From Cucumis sativus (Eukaryota > Streptophyta > Magnoliopsida > Cucurbitales > Cucurbitaceae): a stretch of 64,000 bases of DNA. Positions within the stretch are counted from its first letter, which is position 1. Every line of letters begins with the position of its first letter. Positions 26,941-39,590 of this stretch are shown piece by piece. Made by a program: the position numbers and the translations under genes. Below the pieces are notes generated by a model. It worked only from the letters and a program-made list of their open reading frames with translations, searched no databases and was not told where the DNA came from. Location: positions 27,298,272 to 27,362,271 of the forward strand of contig NC_026659.2 in NCBI RefSeq assembly GCF_000004075.3. The letters run 5' to 3'.

Positions 26941-27164
26941 ATTTCAGCAATAATAATTAAGGATATAGCAAAACTTTAAAAAAATTGCAAATATAGCAAA
27001 ACTATAACTGATAGATTTGTATCGTTGATACACTTCGTATGGTCTATCAGTGATAGAACAATATTTACAACATGTTGATAGAATCAATGATAGAATTTGA
27101 CAAATTTTGATATATTTACAAATTTTTTAAAATGTTGGTATATACTTAATTATTGTTAAATTTT
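26941..27164. mobile_element. Fold-back MITE-like element, copy B
   Basis: About 224 bp. The left terminal repeat TAATTAAGGATATAGCAAAA, followed by an A-run and TTGCAAATATAGCAAAA, matches the reverse complement of the right end, TAATTAAGTATATACCAACA and onward. The centre contains the palindrome-like TCTATCAGTGATAGA at 27043-27057. No coding capacity. Confidence 0.75.
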
Positions 27165-27900
27165 CAACTACTCCTAATTAAATTTATTCTCGACCCAGGC
27201 CATCAAGCCCAGAAAACTCGGCCCAAAATGAATGAAACCCGAAAGAGGGCCCATAAGAATTTAGAACAGTTATACATATGCTTTTCTTTTGGTTGTTTTA
27301 TTTCATTCAATACAACTTATTTATATCTTCTTTTCCCTAACTATTAAAAAAGAAGAAAAAAATACAACCTTGAGTTTACTAATTTATATACATTATATGA
27401 ATATTTTTTTATACAAATTGGAGTAGGTTGGTCATAGAATGAAAAACTTGTAAACAAACCATGGACATCTGTGTTATCTATCCATACATCATCTACGCTA
27501 TTGCTTTTAACATAGAAATTGAGTATGAAATTAAGGGAAGTCTAGAATCTATTGGAAATAGAAATTAAAAATGAAATGTATACATATTTGTAATGTGTAA
27601 CAAGAGGTAAATAGGACCAATTTAGACACTAAAACTATATAAGTTTTATTATAATGCTTTTTTACAATATATTCTATACATAAAGAAAAAGAAAAAGAAA
27701 AAGATGGAAAATTTGCAAAGGCACAATAAATAAGAATAACTGCCTTGTGCATGGAATACACATACATAGCCCTCATCTTCATCACATTGCCACCTGTTCA
27801 GTGTCCACAATCCAATTCTTTTTCCAAATTATTATTTTTTTTTTTTTTTTTAACTCTCTTATATATGTGATATAATTTTTAATTCTCACTTTTTCTTCCC
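27165..27900. other. 3' flank of the LBD gene
   Basis: A/T-rich and without a gene. Several GGCCC/GGGCC motifs lie at 27190-27260, together with poly-T and A-rich runs. It probably contains the LBD 3' UTR. Confidence 0.5.
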
Positions 27901-29013
27901 TTACTGAGCCGATTTAAGAGTCAATTCCAGCTCAACGTCGTCGGCCTTCTCAAACCGGCTTCCATTGCTCACATCCCGGCCCGCTTCATCAAAACTAGAC
28001 CCAATTCCTAAGTCATGATCCGGCCCGGGTTTTGGTTTGGTTCGATGATCAGGCTTCTTGAACCGGCTACGACCCTTGACCTTGAGAAGATCGCCGGAAG
28101 CAGCCAAATTGGGTTCGTTACAAACGTGGCGAATGTCGCAGCATTTGAGGGAAAGGTTACCGTTGTTTGACGGCGGCGTATCTGGTTCGACGTTCATGGA
28201 TCCGTTCAAGACGGCGTCGACGGCTGCCTGACAACGTTCCCAGTCGCCGGAGCACAGCAATCCAACAGAACCGTACACCGGATTCACCATCCGACCGCAC
28301 GCCTCGTACAGCAATGACTTGAAAATGGCTAAGAAAAACACAACAGGAAGACAACTTCAATGTTATATATCACCAACATGACAACAGTCTCCTCAAATAA
28401 TTAATGTGCTTTGATTCATAAACTTAGCAAATCAATGCGTTATGATTAAAAATCCTACAATAGTAATTAAAGTATGAAAGAGTTTTAGTACCATGGAAAA
28501 AGTCTAGATTAAATCTACGCATAATTCATTAATAATTCACAATAACTTATCAGCTTAAATTTTTCAATGTCCTCTTGATTGTATCTTCTGTAAAATTTAA
28601 TTATATTAATTGTTATTTTAACATTTAAATAGTATATTTTTCATATTAACATTATGAAATTTGTTAACGTCCAACCTGCTTTTCAAAAGAAAAAAAAACC
28701 CACCATCCTCTCCAACATTTTACATATTTTAACTTTTTTAGTTATATATGTATAATAAAATCAACGGTGAAAAGGGAAAAAAAGAGAGGAAGAAAAAGGA
28801 AAAAGAGAAGAAATTATATATACCAGGGCGGAGGTGTTGGGCGGCGGCGGTGATGAGGTTGAAGAGGCCGGCGCGGCCATAAAATTTGGCGAGAAAAATG
28901 GTGGCGTTGGCTTGAGAATCGGAGGAGGGAATCCATTGAAGACAAGGTCTAATTATACAGTCGTCGCTACATCCTTTACGAAGAATCCGACACCCATTGC
29001 AACTCATTCTCAT
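27901..29013 (-). CDS. LBD42: Class II LOB-domain transcription factor (LBD40/41/42 group)
   Basis: Plant-specific DNA-binding regulator. Two exons on the minus strand, 29013-28824 and 28328-27901, join in phase 1 to give 205 residues. The LOB domain fills residues 1-105 or so. It opens [15 protein letters not shown] with the CX2CX6CX3C block (Cys5, 8, 15, 19). Next come [17 protein letters not shown] and [21 protein letters not shown], the class II form without a full leucine-zipper coil. The intron after HLRP is the usual family position. The tail is divergent, basic in the middle and ends [13 protein letters not shown]; an LxLxL-type motif is present, which in other factors can recruit TOPLESS-type repressors (inference). 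The N-terminal MRMSCNGC separates it from LBD37/38/39. LBD42 is preferred because [11 protein letters not shown] resembles it and because LBD42 neighbours COL6 and KCS6 in Arabidopsis; LBD40/41 remain possible. Confidence 0.9.
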
Positions 29014-32000
29014 GCCTAATTATTATCTTTTTCTTTCTTAAATTTTATTTTCAGATTGTTTATAAAAGAAGTAGGAGTAAAGCAAATTAATGGAAGAACA
29101 AAGCAGAAGAGGGGTATCTATTTATGAATCTAAAGAAAATGAGGGCATTCAAGGAATTTCCTCATATCATCAATTCTACTCCATTGAGCCACTGATTTTA
29201 TTGATAAATAAATAAATAAGTGATTTTTGAAGGAGCTCTTCAAAGTGGGTTTTTGTCTTATTAAAAATTAAGAATAATATACATTTATATTTGATGTATG
29301 CAATGCAATGTAGTGTAATGTATGTGTATTTATGAATGAGTTTTAATTATAATGGGAGAAATTAAATAAATAATTAAAAGAGAAGCACAGCAAAGCAAGT
29401 AGAAATGTGGAGGGCATGCAGTGGCTATGTTTTATTCTCTATATTCAAAAAGAAATTAAAAAGAAAGTGCTTAATGGGAATGTGATGAGTGATGATGGGT
29501 TGTTGTGTTATATTATGTGTTCTAGAAGAACACTACTCTTTACTCTTTATTGCATTTTACCCCCACAAAACCAAAATACAATAATTTACATTTACCATCA
29601 CCTTTTTTGCTTTCCTTTCTTCTTCTATCTTAATAATTTACATTGACTCAACCACTACTATATACTATAAGTATTATATCAACTTCCAGTTCTAAGATGA
29701 CTTGACTTTTGAAAAGTTGATATCAAAATTTACCAATAGATAGAATTCAAAATTATTGTTTCTCAGGGCTGAAATGAAATATCATATCATTTCGATTTTT
29801 AAAATGATGAAACGTATTTTGCATGATATGTAATTATGATCGAAAGAAAAAACATACAAAAAGAAGAAAGAAAGTAATAAATTAGCTAAAGTTAAAGTTA
29901 TATCATAATAAAGGAGAGACGACTTCGAAAAATTGCATGCTTATACAAGTGTATAAGCCTACGAGATCATGTAGCGCGTGTAGAAAATCGTAACCGACTG
30001 CGAGCGTTTTAGAATCGTGTACAAATTAGGTTGGTTTATTTAATTGAAAATGAGTAAATAGTCCATAAATTGCGAAATGCAGAGCCCTTGGAATTTAGAA
30101 ACCACTAAAGTATGCAAATGGTTTTTGTGGAAATGAATGGGAGAAGTTAATTAAGTAAGAAGTGGTTTCCATTTTTTGGGCGAATGACTTTGATTCTTTG
30201 ATTAATGTGAGGATTTTGTTGTTTGATTAAACTTGATATTGTGACGTGTTGGTAGGAGAAGGCTTTATTACAATCAATTCTTTTTTGTTGGATTTGCTAA
30301 TTGAAGCAAAATTATAGTTTCATGCCCTAAATGCATATGGTCTCTTGAAATATATGTGTGCAATTTAGGTTTAATTACCTTCGAATTACGTGAACAATGC
30401 TAAATTTAGAAAAAGACTAATCACTTTATAAAGTAGAGTTGATTTTTATGTGGAGTTTGTGAATAAGGCAATGAGTTTTAGTTTCATTATTAGAAATTGA
30501 GTAGTTGGCAAAATAACAAAAAAACGTATATAGGTTTCCACCGACACTAGCGTGATATATGCATAAGGAATCTTAAAGTTAAATTATTTTAGGTTTTTCT
30601 TTTGAAAAAGTAAAACTGACATCATGTTTTAACGTTACAATACTTTTTGAGTTGTCTTCACCTGATCAGTTATTTGTCTAGTTGGTATCCATAAACGCAC
30701 TCATCTTAAGTTCAAAAATAAGAAAATGAAAAAAAAATATCATATTGTCCATCTCTAGACAAAAATATTTGTTACTCGAGTTCACACAAGTATTTTTTTT
30801 CTTCATGTATTCCATTTTAGTTATGATCATTACACTACTCGAGACATAGCTATATCATCTTCATATCTTTCGTTTCAATTGATTTGAACATTTAGTTTCA
30901 TATTATACAAAGCTAGCAAACTCATTCTCATTCCGTCCCTTGTCTAATTATCTATCCTTGCAAGATTTTAAAGATAAAATTGACATGGATTAAGGCAAGA
31001 ATCCTTGATTAGAATTTTCTTTCAAGTAAAAGTTTACTCATATCAAAGAAATTCTTTTGAAAACATTTAAATAAATGGTTAAATTTTAATTTAAGAAAAA
31101 AAATATCTACGAACATAAATTTAATACAGATTTAAGTAGAAACAATATAGTATTACAATTATCCATGGATAGCTCGATCAAAATATTATATCCTTGAGTT
31201 CGTAGCAACAACAAAAAATGATCTAATTAACTCGAGTATCTTCCATGAATCTCGAAATTAAAAGATTCAATCTCCTACAACGATGCCTTTTCCTCGACAC
31301 CCCCTTATTCTCCACCTAAAGGGAGATGCTGTTTGCGGAAAGAGTGGACGTTCAAATTAATGTTTGTATCAAAGGGCTATTTCATCCATTTTGGGCCGTT
31401 AGTTGGTTCGCTAATCTATCAAAATGAGCGGCCGAAAATATGGTCCACTAATCCAACAGTGGGCCTATGGGCCGTCTACCCAAACCAAACCCCGTAGTCC
31501 AAATCTTTTTGGATAAAATAGGAATGATAGGCCATTCCTATTTGTATTTAGTTTCATAATATAAAATATGCTATTGCATTTTGAATAAAGGTAATTCATA
31601 TTCACACCTTACATATTTTAACTCTAATATTTAATATTCAACACTCCAACCAATATTAATTTTATATACCTACCAATCATATCTCATAAATACACGTCAA
31701 CATACCAATTTAATCATTTAACAACATTCACAAAATTTATTCTTATCCACATACTTAAACTTTTACGAAAATTAGTCTTTTAAAATTGTACGAGACTACG
31801 TGATTTAAGAAAATTTTGTGTTCAAGTCCTGCATTGTTGTTACGAGTGTTATTGATATATAATTAAATTTACTTTTAAGTAGTTTAAGGAGATTTGTATT
31901 TAAGCTTTATGCAATGTTATTTTGTGGAACATTATTCTTTTTCATATTTGAAGTCGGGTATGTAAGTGAAAACTTTAAGCTAAATTTACCATTATTTTAA

Positions 32001-32228
32001 CATTGGAGAAGTTGATAAAATTAGAAGAGAATTAGGTGGGTCTATTATAATATTAAGTTACTCATAATTTATGAGAAGACAACGAATGATTTTATTATCT
32101 TAAAACTTGGCTCATTCTAAAAATGAGAAATGTGAAAACAGAAGGAAAAGAAAAGAGAGAAGAGATTGATTCCAAAATCCAAATTAGAAGGCGACAAAGA
32201 AAGCAGGAGGCTGCTGCTTGGCTAAGTG
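29014..32228. other. Upstream region of LBD and further intergenic sequence
   Basis: Contains the LBD promoter on its left side. No gene is recognisable. A near-palindrome GCTTATAC-AAGT-GTATAAGC occurs at about 29938-29957. TGGGCC-type motifs cluster at 31390-31480. Confidence 0.5.
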
Positions 32229-32236
32229 TATAAATA
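32229..32236 (+). promoter_or_regulatory. TATA box of a possible + strand transcript
   Basis: Perfect TATAAATA, followed by a CTT-rich leader-like stretch and the small ORF at 32479. No recognised gene follows, so its use is uncertain. Confidence 0.35.
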
Positions 32237-32350
32237 ATATTGCAGCTTTTTCTCAACTTCTTCGCCGCGCAATACGCGCCGTATTCTCATATCTCGGTTT
32301 CTCTGTTTTGTTTTTTGCTTCCTTTTTTCCCCCCTAAACCCCTTTCATCC

Positions 32351-32398
32351 TTCTTCTTCTTCTTCTTCTTTTTCTTCCTCTTCTTCCTCTTCTTCTTC
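32351..32398. repeat. (CTT)n/(TTC)n microsatellite
   Basis: Imperfect run of CTT/TCC/TTC triplets of about 48 bp, in a leader-like pyrimidine tract. Confidence 0.8.
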
Positions 32399-32478
32399 GA
32401 ACTTACAATTTCATCTCTCCTTTCCTAGCCACAATAATAAACCAGAGAAGTTAGTGATGTGCACGTAGTCGGACAAGA

Positions 32479-32598
32479 ATGGACAAGGTTGTTTCCCGTC
32501 TCCGCCCGCTAATTTCAACTCCCATCGCCATTCTTGCACATTTCTATGAAATTCTCCACTTTTGTAATAGTTACCATTTGTGTTCTTTAAAACAATGA
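32479..32598 (+). CDS. Small ORF of 39 residues downstream of a promoter-like region (uncertain)
   Basis: ATG to TGA gives a 39-residue frame starting MDKVVSRLRPLISTPIAILA. I do not recognise it. It is listed because it is the first ATG after a good TATA box and a long pyrimidine leader, and its start is more G/C-rich than the surroundings. AAG|GTTGTT near the start could be a splice donor, in which case the real product would lie in a downstream exon. It could equally be a non-coding RNA. Confidence 0.2.
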   Translation: MDKVVSRLRPLISTPIAILAHFYEILHFCNSYHLCSLKQ

Positions 32599-33844
32599 TA
32601 TTTCATGTGTGATACCGATAACATAGTTAAGATGTAAAAGATTCACAATTCTTAAAAGTTAAAATTTCAATAATTATTATATCAACATACTCTTTAACTA
32701 AAAAAAATGGAGTGGGGGCCTCCCTCCCTCCCTTAATTGAAGTTATTATATTTTGTTTAGGGTAAAGCTCCAGTGATTTAAATTGACATTTTAAAACCAA
32801 AGCACCATTAAAACAGAAAAAAGATGCAAAGCTGACCATTTTTATAGTACTAATGGTTTGGTACTCATTCCTACCTTTGTGTTGTTTCTTTTAATTGCTG
32901 GGCCTCCCTATGTTTTGAATATTATTTTTATTGTAAGACAATTAAATTATACCACAAACCAACAACCACAAAAGATCTCCATATCTCTATTTTCCCAAAC
33001 CAAACAAACACTAAAATCCAACCTCCAATCTACTTCTTCTCAACCATTTATATCTCTCATTTTAACCTTACCTCTGTCTCCTTCAAACCCTTCCCAATTT
33101 TTTTTTCAATACAAAATTTTGTTTTTTCTCGACAATGGAAAGAAGAATGATGAAGTGAAATAGTATAATTAATTGGAATACGGTGGATATCCATGATCCA
33201 TCTATCTCATTTATGGTGGGTTGGGCCTGATTAATTGGGTGTTAAAGGCCCAGTAGGCCCAATTAGGAGACAGGTCCCAAGCTCCAGGCTTCGGGTACTC
33301 AACGGAAATGGAGGAAGAATAATAATAAACACATATATATCTGCAAAATGCCAGATCATTCAGATTCGACATTGAAATGACATATTACACATCACATACA
33401 TTATTTTAATCTAACTTAATACCCCCTTTTTCTTTTCTCCATCTTACCCACTTTTTTACCTTCACCTACAGACAATGGATTGCCATTTTCTTTGGTTTTG
33501 AAATTGAACCATCCTCCTATTTTTTGTACACACACAGAACAACAGAACCGACCTTCTGCCTTTTGTTTGCAGTACAATTTTTTTTAAAAAAAATAAAACC
33601 CAGAAAGACATGAATCACTAACACACTTCACTACTACTACTGCACATTGTTTTCTGTACTGGAATGAATTAAAAGAAGGAATTTATGATTTCATATATAA
33701 ACAAAGTGAAGAAGTACCAAAATAACCCCGGTTTTCTCTATTGAATCATAGGAAAACGAGTGTAACAAAAACAAAGAAAAAATTGAAGAGAAAAACGGGG
33801 GTATTTTGGACGGGAAAGAGTGTAAAATTGAATAATTAATCCTA
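32599..33844. other. Intergenic region beside the CLE gene
   Basis: No gene recognised. Four TGGGCC/GGCCCA motifs lie between about 33220 and 33265. The right part probably holds the CLE 3' UTR. Confidence 0.5.
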
Positions 33845-34168
33845 CTAATTATGAAGAGGATCTGGACAACTGGGTATTTTCCGTTTACTGTCTTCAAATC
33901 CTTCATCATGGCGGTGACGATCGAAGGCTCTGCCGTTGAAGTATTTTTGGAGAAGATCATTTTTGGCGTTGTCTTTTTCTTCACCAGACAGTGATTTATC
34001 CGCTGGATGCGGCGGCGGAGGAGGAGGAGGAGGAGGAAAAATCCGTGATGCTCTAGCTTGACAGTGACAACAAACCCAAATCTGTGACACCCACAGGATC
34101 AAAATTAGTATGGCAAAAGCAGAGGTGGAGGAAGAGGAGGAGGAAGTGGTGATTCTTCTGTTAAACAT
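33845..34168 (-). CDS. CLE43: CLE peptide hormone precursor, CLE43-like
   Basis: Precursor of a secreted 12-residue signalling peptide. One exon; starting from the ATG at 34168 it gives 107 residues. A hydrophobic secretion segment lies at about residues 18-35 (AFAILILILWVSQIWVCC), after a Ser-rich run. A nine-proline stretch at about 46-54 and a variable charged region follow. The CLE motif is at the extreme C-terminus: RKIPSCPDPLHN then stop. It fits the CLE pattern R-x-x-P-x-G-P-D-P-L-H-N except that position 6 is Cys, not Gly. Arabidopsis CLE43 (RRIPSSPDRLHN) also lacks Gly there and lies beside COL16/KCS5, supporting orthology. An in-frame upstream ATG at 34252 would add 28 residues that themselves resemble a signal peptide ending AAGKA. 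I prefer the internal start because the added part is low-complexity and leader-like, but this is not settled. Confidence 0.88.
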   Translation of the reverse strand: MFNRRITTSSSSSSTSAFAILILILWVSQIWVCCHCQARASRIFPPPPPPPPPHPADKSLSGEEKDNAKNDLLQKYFNGRAFDRHRHDEGFEDSKRKIPSCPDPLHN

Positions 34169-34455
34169 GGTGGCTTTGCCGGCGGCCGGAAGAAAAACCC
34201 ACAAAGAGAAAAAAAAAACAAAAAAAACTTGAAATATTTCAAAAACACTCAAATCCGTCCTCTATCTGGGTGGACATGTATGAATGTCATAGTAAATTGA
34301 GATTGGTATAAAAAAGAAAAAAAGAAAAAAGAAATAGAGAGGAAATTGTATTGTGTATGGAAATGGATTTGAGGCTTAGGTTAGAGATATAAGAGCAAAG
34401 GAAAAGACGGCTATAATGGGACTCAGAGAGAAGAGAGAAAGAGAGTCGACAATGG

Positions 34456-34461
34456 CCCACG
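34456..34461. promoter_or_regulatory. G-box (CACGTG) upstream of the CLE gene
   Basis: CACGTG within GGCCCACGTGATG, about 290 bases upstream of the CLE start on the minus strand. Possible bZIP/bHLH site; function inferred from motif only. The position is accurate to within a base or two. Confidence 0.35.
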
Positions 34462-37400
34462 TGATGAGGGGAATAGCAGACTCAAATGGTCCACTTTCAT
34501 ATAATATGATAATGGCAAGTTAGGTTTGACTCCTGTTTTCTCTATTTATTACTACCTTCAATTTCCTCACTCTAATAACTTAACACCAACAAAAAAAACA
34601 CAGTGTAATTTAGCATGGTTTTGCTCCCCATATTTCAATTTTCTAACTATGTCGGTGCTAATATTTATATTTATATATAAAGACTAAGATTCCAATAAAC
34701 GTGACACATTGAAGCCACGTAAGGTTTTGTTATTGGATGTCTCGAGTAATTAGGAGACAATTACATCGCAAACTCTTTCTTCCTTGATGAATGGATTGCC
34801 AAAGGCATCTCTATAATTTCTGATGATACAACAGTCATGTGAGTTCTTTGGGACCTCCCAATTGGTCTCATTTCTACCAAACATTTTAATTTATGACCCT
34901 ATATACATATATTATTATTATTATTATAATACTGAACCTTTTCGTACTCCTTGATACTATCAATATAAGATTATAATTGGCTTAACTTAAATTAAATACT
35001 TTTTGTAGAAAATAGTTGTTCAATATTTTTCCCCCTCTTTTTCATAGAGGGGGCCACATAAAAGTATCACCACACCATTCTAAAATTTTCAAAAACATGT
35101 TTTGAAGTGAGAAAACTTTTAAGGTAGTAATTATTATAAGGTGAAGGTTCTGAATAAAAAGAAGAAAAAAAGAACCCCTTGCACAACCTACTAGTATGAT
35201 TCAATTTTATGTGGATTAAGGTGTGTGTGTAGATTAGCAGGTGATAAAGATAATTAATTACGCATGCGTTTGTGTTTAATTAGCATCTACTTTTTTTTTT
35301 AGAAAAAAGAAAAAAGAAAAAAACGACAGGTAATTAATTAAATAGTTGTTTTATTGGGTAACGTAAAGACATGGACTCGTAACTGAGAAAAGAAATGGGC
35401 AGAGGGTGGATTGAAAATGAAAACATTTGTAGTGTGGATGGCAGAGAAGGGGAGGAGGGTAGGCATGACTCATGAGATTGAATAAAGAGTGATGAAGGGG
35501 ATATGTCCCACACAAAGAACAGAGCATCCAAAAGGGCTAAAAAAGAAAAAGGGACCCATTTATCAATTTCAGAAAATAAAATAAGGGTCATCTTGAATTT
35601 TGAGCCCCATGCAGGCATTAAAGTTGAGCAACTTTTGCTTCTTATTTGGACTTTGTACTCTTCTTCTGTCCTATGACCTTTAATCCTCTTTGGGTGTCTT
35701 TTTATTACCTTTGCCTTTTTCCTTTTGGCCCTTTGGGGCCTCTTTTACTCTTCTTCTCCTTCTTCTCCTTCTGCAAGAGAAAAGGCAAATGTTAATAAAA
35801 AGGGGGGGTTGAAAACAGAAAAGCAAATGACTTGGTCAATATTGAATTTCAACCTCTTCAGACTTGACAGCTTCTAAAATTCCAATTACATTCTTTTCTT
35901 TCTTTACCTATTCACATCAAATTACATATACACAACACTACAAGCTTAGTTTTCTTTTATATTTAACCAAAACTACAACACGCGCTGCCTCTGACTCCAA
36001 AAAGTAACAAACTGCCTGAAATGTTCTTTGCTTAAATTTTAATCAACCTACTCCTTCCAATCCCCACCAATAAAGCTAATATATGACAGTCTACTGTTAG
36101 TTATATTATATTTATAATGTAAATGATAGATTTCATTGATATTATATACATAGTCTTCTAAATTTGGCTTAATTACCACTTCAAAAGCTCTTGGGAACAC
36201 CATCAATTTATACGCACCCTGATCATACTCCATAATATATAATTAGAGAAACAGTGCCTACAAGTTAAATTAAAGGCGCAACAACAGAGATACAAATCAT
36301 TAATATACCCAGAGGCCAGAAGTGAAGGTGATGGGGTGGATTTTAAGCATAGGTTGCCATATTCTGACCACTGGATTTGTACGACTTGCGTTAGAAGATA
36401 AATTTGCTACTGTAACCTTTGTGAAGTACGTTTAATAGTGAATTTTTCAGAAGCATGGCTGCAAAACTTCAATTTGAGACCATGAACTAAGCCCCCATCA
36501 ATAAAAACACCTTTAGGCAGTGTTTTACTTGAGATGTTCTGTGCAAAAATCCCTCCCTTGTACTGGGTAAATTAGATATGCATAATTAATTGAATATGTA
36601 CCTGCAATTACTCAAGCTTCTACAACCAGATAAGTCATCCTGAAAGAAGATTTCGATATAAAAAATTGAACTTTCACGAATTGGTTGAAGTTTGTATTCA
36701 ATGACTGTGCACCCAAAAGATTCTAAATTCTCGAGGAGGTTTTAATTTTCCAGAATTGTTCGCTTGGCAATCGTCACCAGGATAAAGTAAAATGAAGTAC
36801 TGGACCAGACATGATTTTTTTTTTCAAGGAGAGAAGGATCTGCCAAAAGATATGCACATTGTAGCATTCCATAAGTAGTGATTCACTAGTGAGGAGAATT
36901 AAGGAAGAATCAATTACATTACGGATAGCAACATCAGAGATTCAGAATCTTACGTAAAATAGGTTCTGTTCACCTTTTCATGTCTATACCTGGGTGCCCT
37001 GTATCAGATACGAATAAGTGAAACTGATGCTGTACCCATTTTAAAGGCAGAAATTACTAATTGATGGTGAAACTCAAATTCAAAAGGAAATATTGGAAGT
37101 TTGAATCGAAATGATTTTGTAGATACATTTCTATGCAAGTAATTGATAAAATTAGCACTTCGGCCTGTTAAACCGAACGGAACTTTATTATACTTGGAGG
37201 GTGGCACATGGAAGAATTTATTATCACTCCCAAAAATATCAATAGGGAATATGCCTTTATTACTTGATATAAAATCATCAATTTTTACAAGTTTGAGCGT
37301 TATTTCTAAACCATGGCTAGAGCTGATTATAGTAGTTTGAGGAAGACGAAAGGACTAACTTGTACATATACACTGGAATGGAGGACAAAAAGAGGGGACA

Positions 37401-38260
37401 TTTATCCTTTAATATCACTCTTCTAATCACGTGATACTGTCCAGGCCATCCACCTCTCTAGCAAAGGCAGGGTCACATATGAAACACAGTGGGGGGCCTT
37501 CCTAGTACAACACAAGAAATCAAATAACAAAATGCCAATTGAAATTTTTTTGCTTAGGCAAAATGTAAGTTCATTAAGGGTTGATTATCTTATAAAGGAA
37601 CTTTAGCTCCATCTGAAGCATGGCTATTTATTTGTAATGAAGAAAGATTGTAACTTTTGCCTGCTTATCAATATCAGCACCTAGATCTACAAAGATCCAC
37701 CCAATGGATTCCTGGGTCCTGGAGTTCTAGCCCCAAAGCATACTCATTATACAAAGAAATATTTATTAGTACGTAGTGTACGATTAAAGCCAAACGTAAC
37801 TCAAGAAGTTAAGATGGACTAACCACTAAGTAAGTGCTCTTCCCAGTCACAAAATAGGAATTCGTTGGTGCCAAATCAATCGCATAACTAATAATGGTAT
37901 TCCAAAAATTTCTGCATTTTTAAGTAATGAGAGATCTAATTCTTTACCAATTTCCTAACTAATAACGAGTAGGTTTTCCAAACTTAGCGCAAGTTATAGC
38001 TTTTTGACTTTTCTTTTTTCTCTTTCGTATTGGGACAAATTGAATTTTTTAAAAAATATTTTCATCTAGATTAGAGAGAAAGGATTAGTTAGTGAGAAAC
38101 CTTCACATAAGTGAAAGAGAGAGTGAATTTTTCCTCATGCATCAGAGTGATTTAAAGCGCTAATAAATGGATAAAAGAAACTGCTATAACAGCCATGACA
38201 AACAAATACAACTTGAGCAACAGAATCTTTAACGATAAAATTAATATTGATTCACATGGG
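34462..38260. other. Intergenic region
   Basis: No confident gene. It includes the distal CLE promoter and A/T-rich sequence. The 36240-38260 part is less A/T-biased and could be the 3' portion of the weak minus-strand unit listed next, but I found no coding exon in it. Confidence 0.4.
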
Positions 38261-39435
38261 TTACATAACAGTAGGTTCTAAGCTTTTGGAAAATGATGCA
38301 AAAAGGTCTGTATTCTTTTGTGCGAGCTTTCTCCTAAGCCTTTCTCTCTGATATATGAGCTTCAGCAGACAAGACAGTAATAAAAGTTAATATAGGTTTT
38401 GAGTGTTTAATTAAAAAGTTGTGTCCCACTTACTTTAATAAGAAACAATTAATTGATTTGGGGTAAGGGAATTTTTGTATGAAAAAAATTAAGAATTAAG
38501 AGGAAATTATCAAGGAACCCTAGAAGGCTATAAAAGGGTAAGAACCCTTCCTAGAGAAGGAACCTAAAAAAAGCTTGGAATTTGGCACAAACATAATGAA
38601 CTTTCCAAGCGGAAATCTAGTAGATATAAATGTCAAACATGACCTAACTTTCAAGCCTCCATCAAAATTCTCTTATTTCTCTCTTTCATTTGAACATCCC
38701 AAAATTTGCTGACTTGGAGTGATATAATTCGATCTAACTTTGATTCTGAAACAAGAGCCACGTCTATGAAATTGAAAGAACGGCCCCCATAATCCTAAAA
38801 CTGCCTGAACAACAAAAGAAGTGCGAAATTTATAGCATGTTTGGATTGATTAATTGTAGGCCTACTTTGTTAAATATACATTCCACCAAAAACACTAGAG
38901 AGTATAAATAACTGACCCCACTATTCAAAAGTTGTCTCTACTATTTCATTTATGTATTCAGAAACTAGTTAATAGAATGAAGATTTTTTCTATCACCGTA
39001 ATCTTTGTCCTAATCTTCTCCTTCATAGTTATTAAGGTCCAAAAATCCAAACATTCGTTAAAAGAAGTTCAAGAATGTTAAGCCAATAACGATTCCCCTA
39101 TGTCTGGAATATGCTCAGTATACTCACGCTAACAAAAAGCATCAAGAATTTGGTAGAATGAGCATATTTTCTCAACATATAGGTTACTCAAAAAATAATC
39201 TACGAAGCCGAAGCTTAAGAAACTAATGCTCACACGTAACGCTATATAATGAACTCCAACGCAAAATGTGAAACATTATCCAGAAAGAAACATTGGAGGA
39301 ATGTAAACTTCAAACTGATAGTTCACCTCATCATATATATGTTACAAAAGAATGATATTGTAAAACAGAGAATTGAGAACAAATGAAATAGAAGAATGTG
39401 GTACGTACGCGGTTTTGCAAATCCTTTGACGTCAT
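38261..39435 (-). CDS. Weak two-exon small gene candidate, 41 residues
   Basis: Minus-strand model: 39435-39409 joined to 38359-38261. Exon 1 encodes MTSKDLQNR and ends at a strong donor, CGC|GTACGT. Exon 2 follows CTGCTGAAG and encodes a charged, helix-like stretch LIYQRERLRRKLAQKNTDLF, then a Ser-rich tail, ending in TAA; the join is in phase 0. Upstream on the minus strand are two site II motifs (TGGGCC) at 39591-39596 and 39630-39635, as expected for a plant housekeeping promoter. I do not recognise the product. The 1-kb intron may hide further exons, and the unit may be non-coding. Confidence 0.25.
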
Positions 39436-39590
39436 TTTAGTTCAAAAGTTGAGTGAAGGAAGTGATGAGAGCTGAAAGCAGTTCTCCATCGGTGGACAGT
39501 AATGGCCTATCAACTAAAATTTGAAATTAGCAGTGTAGCTTGAACGAAGAAATGAAGATTGGATCCTTCAATTGCGTTCGTCGTTTCATC

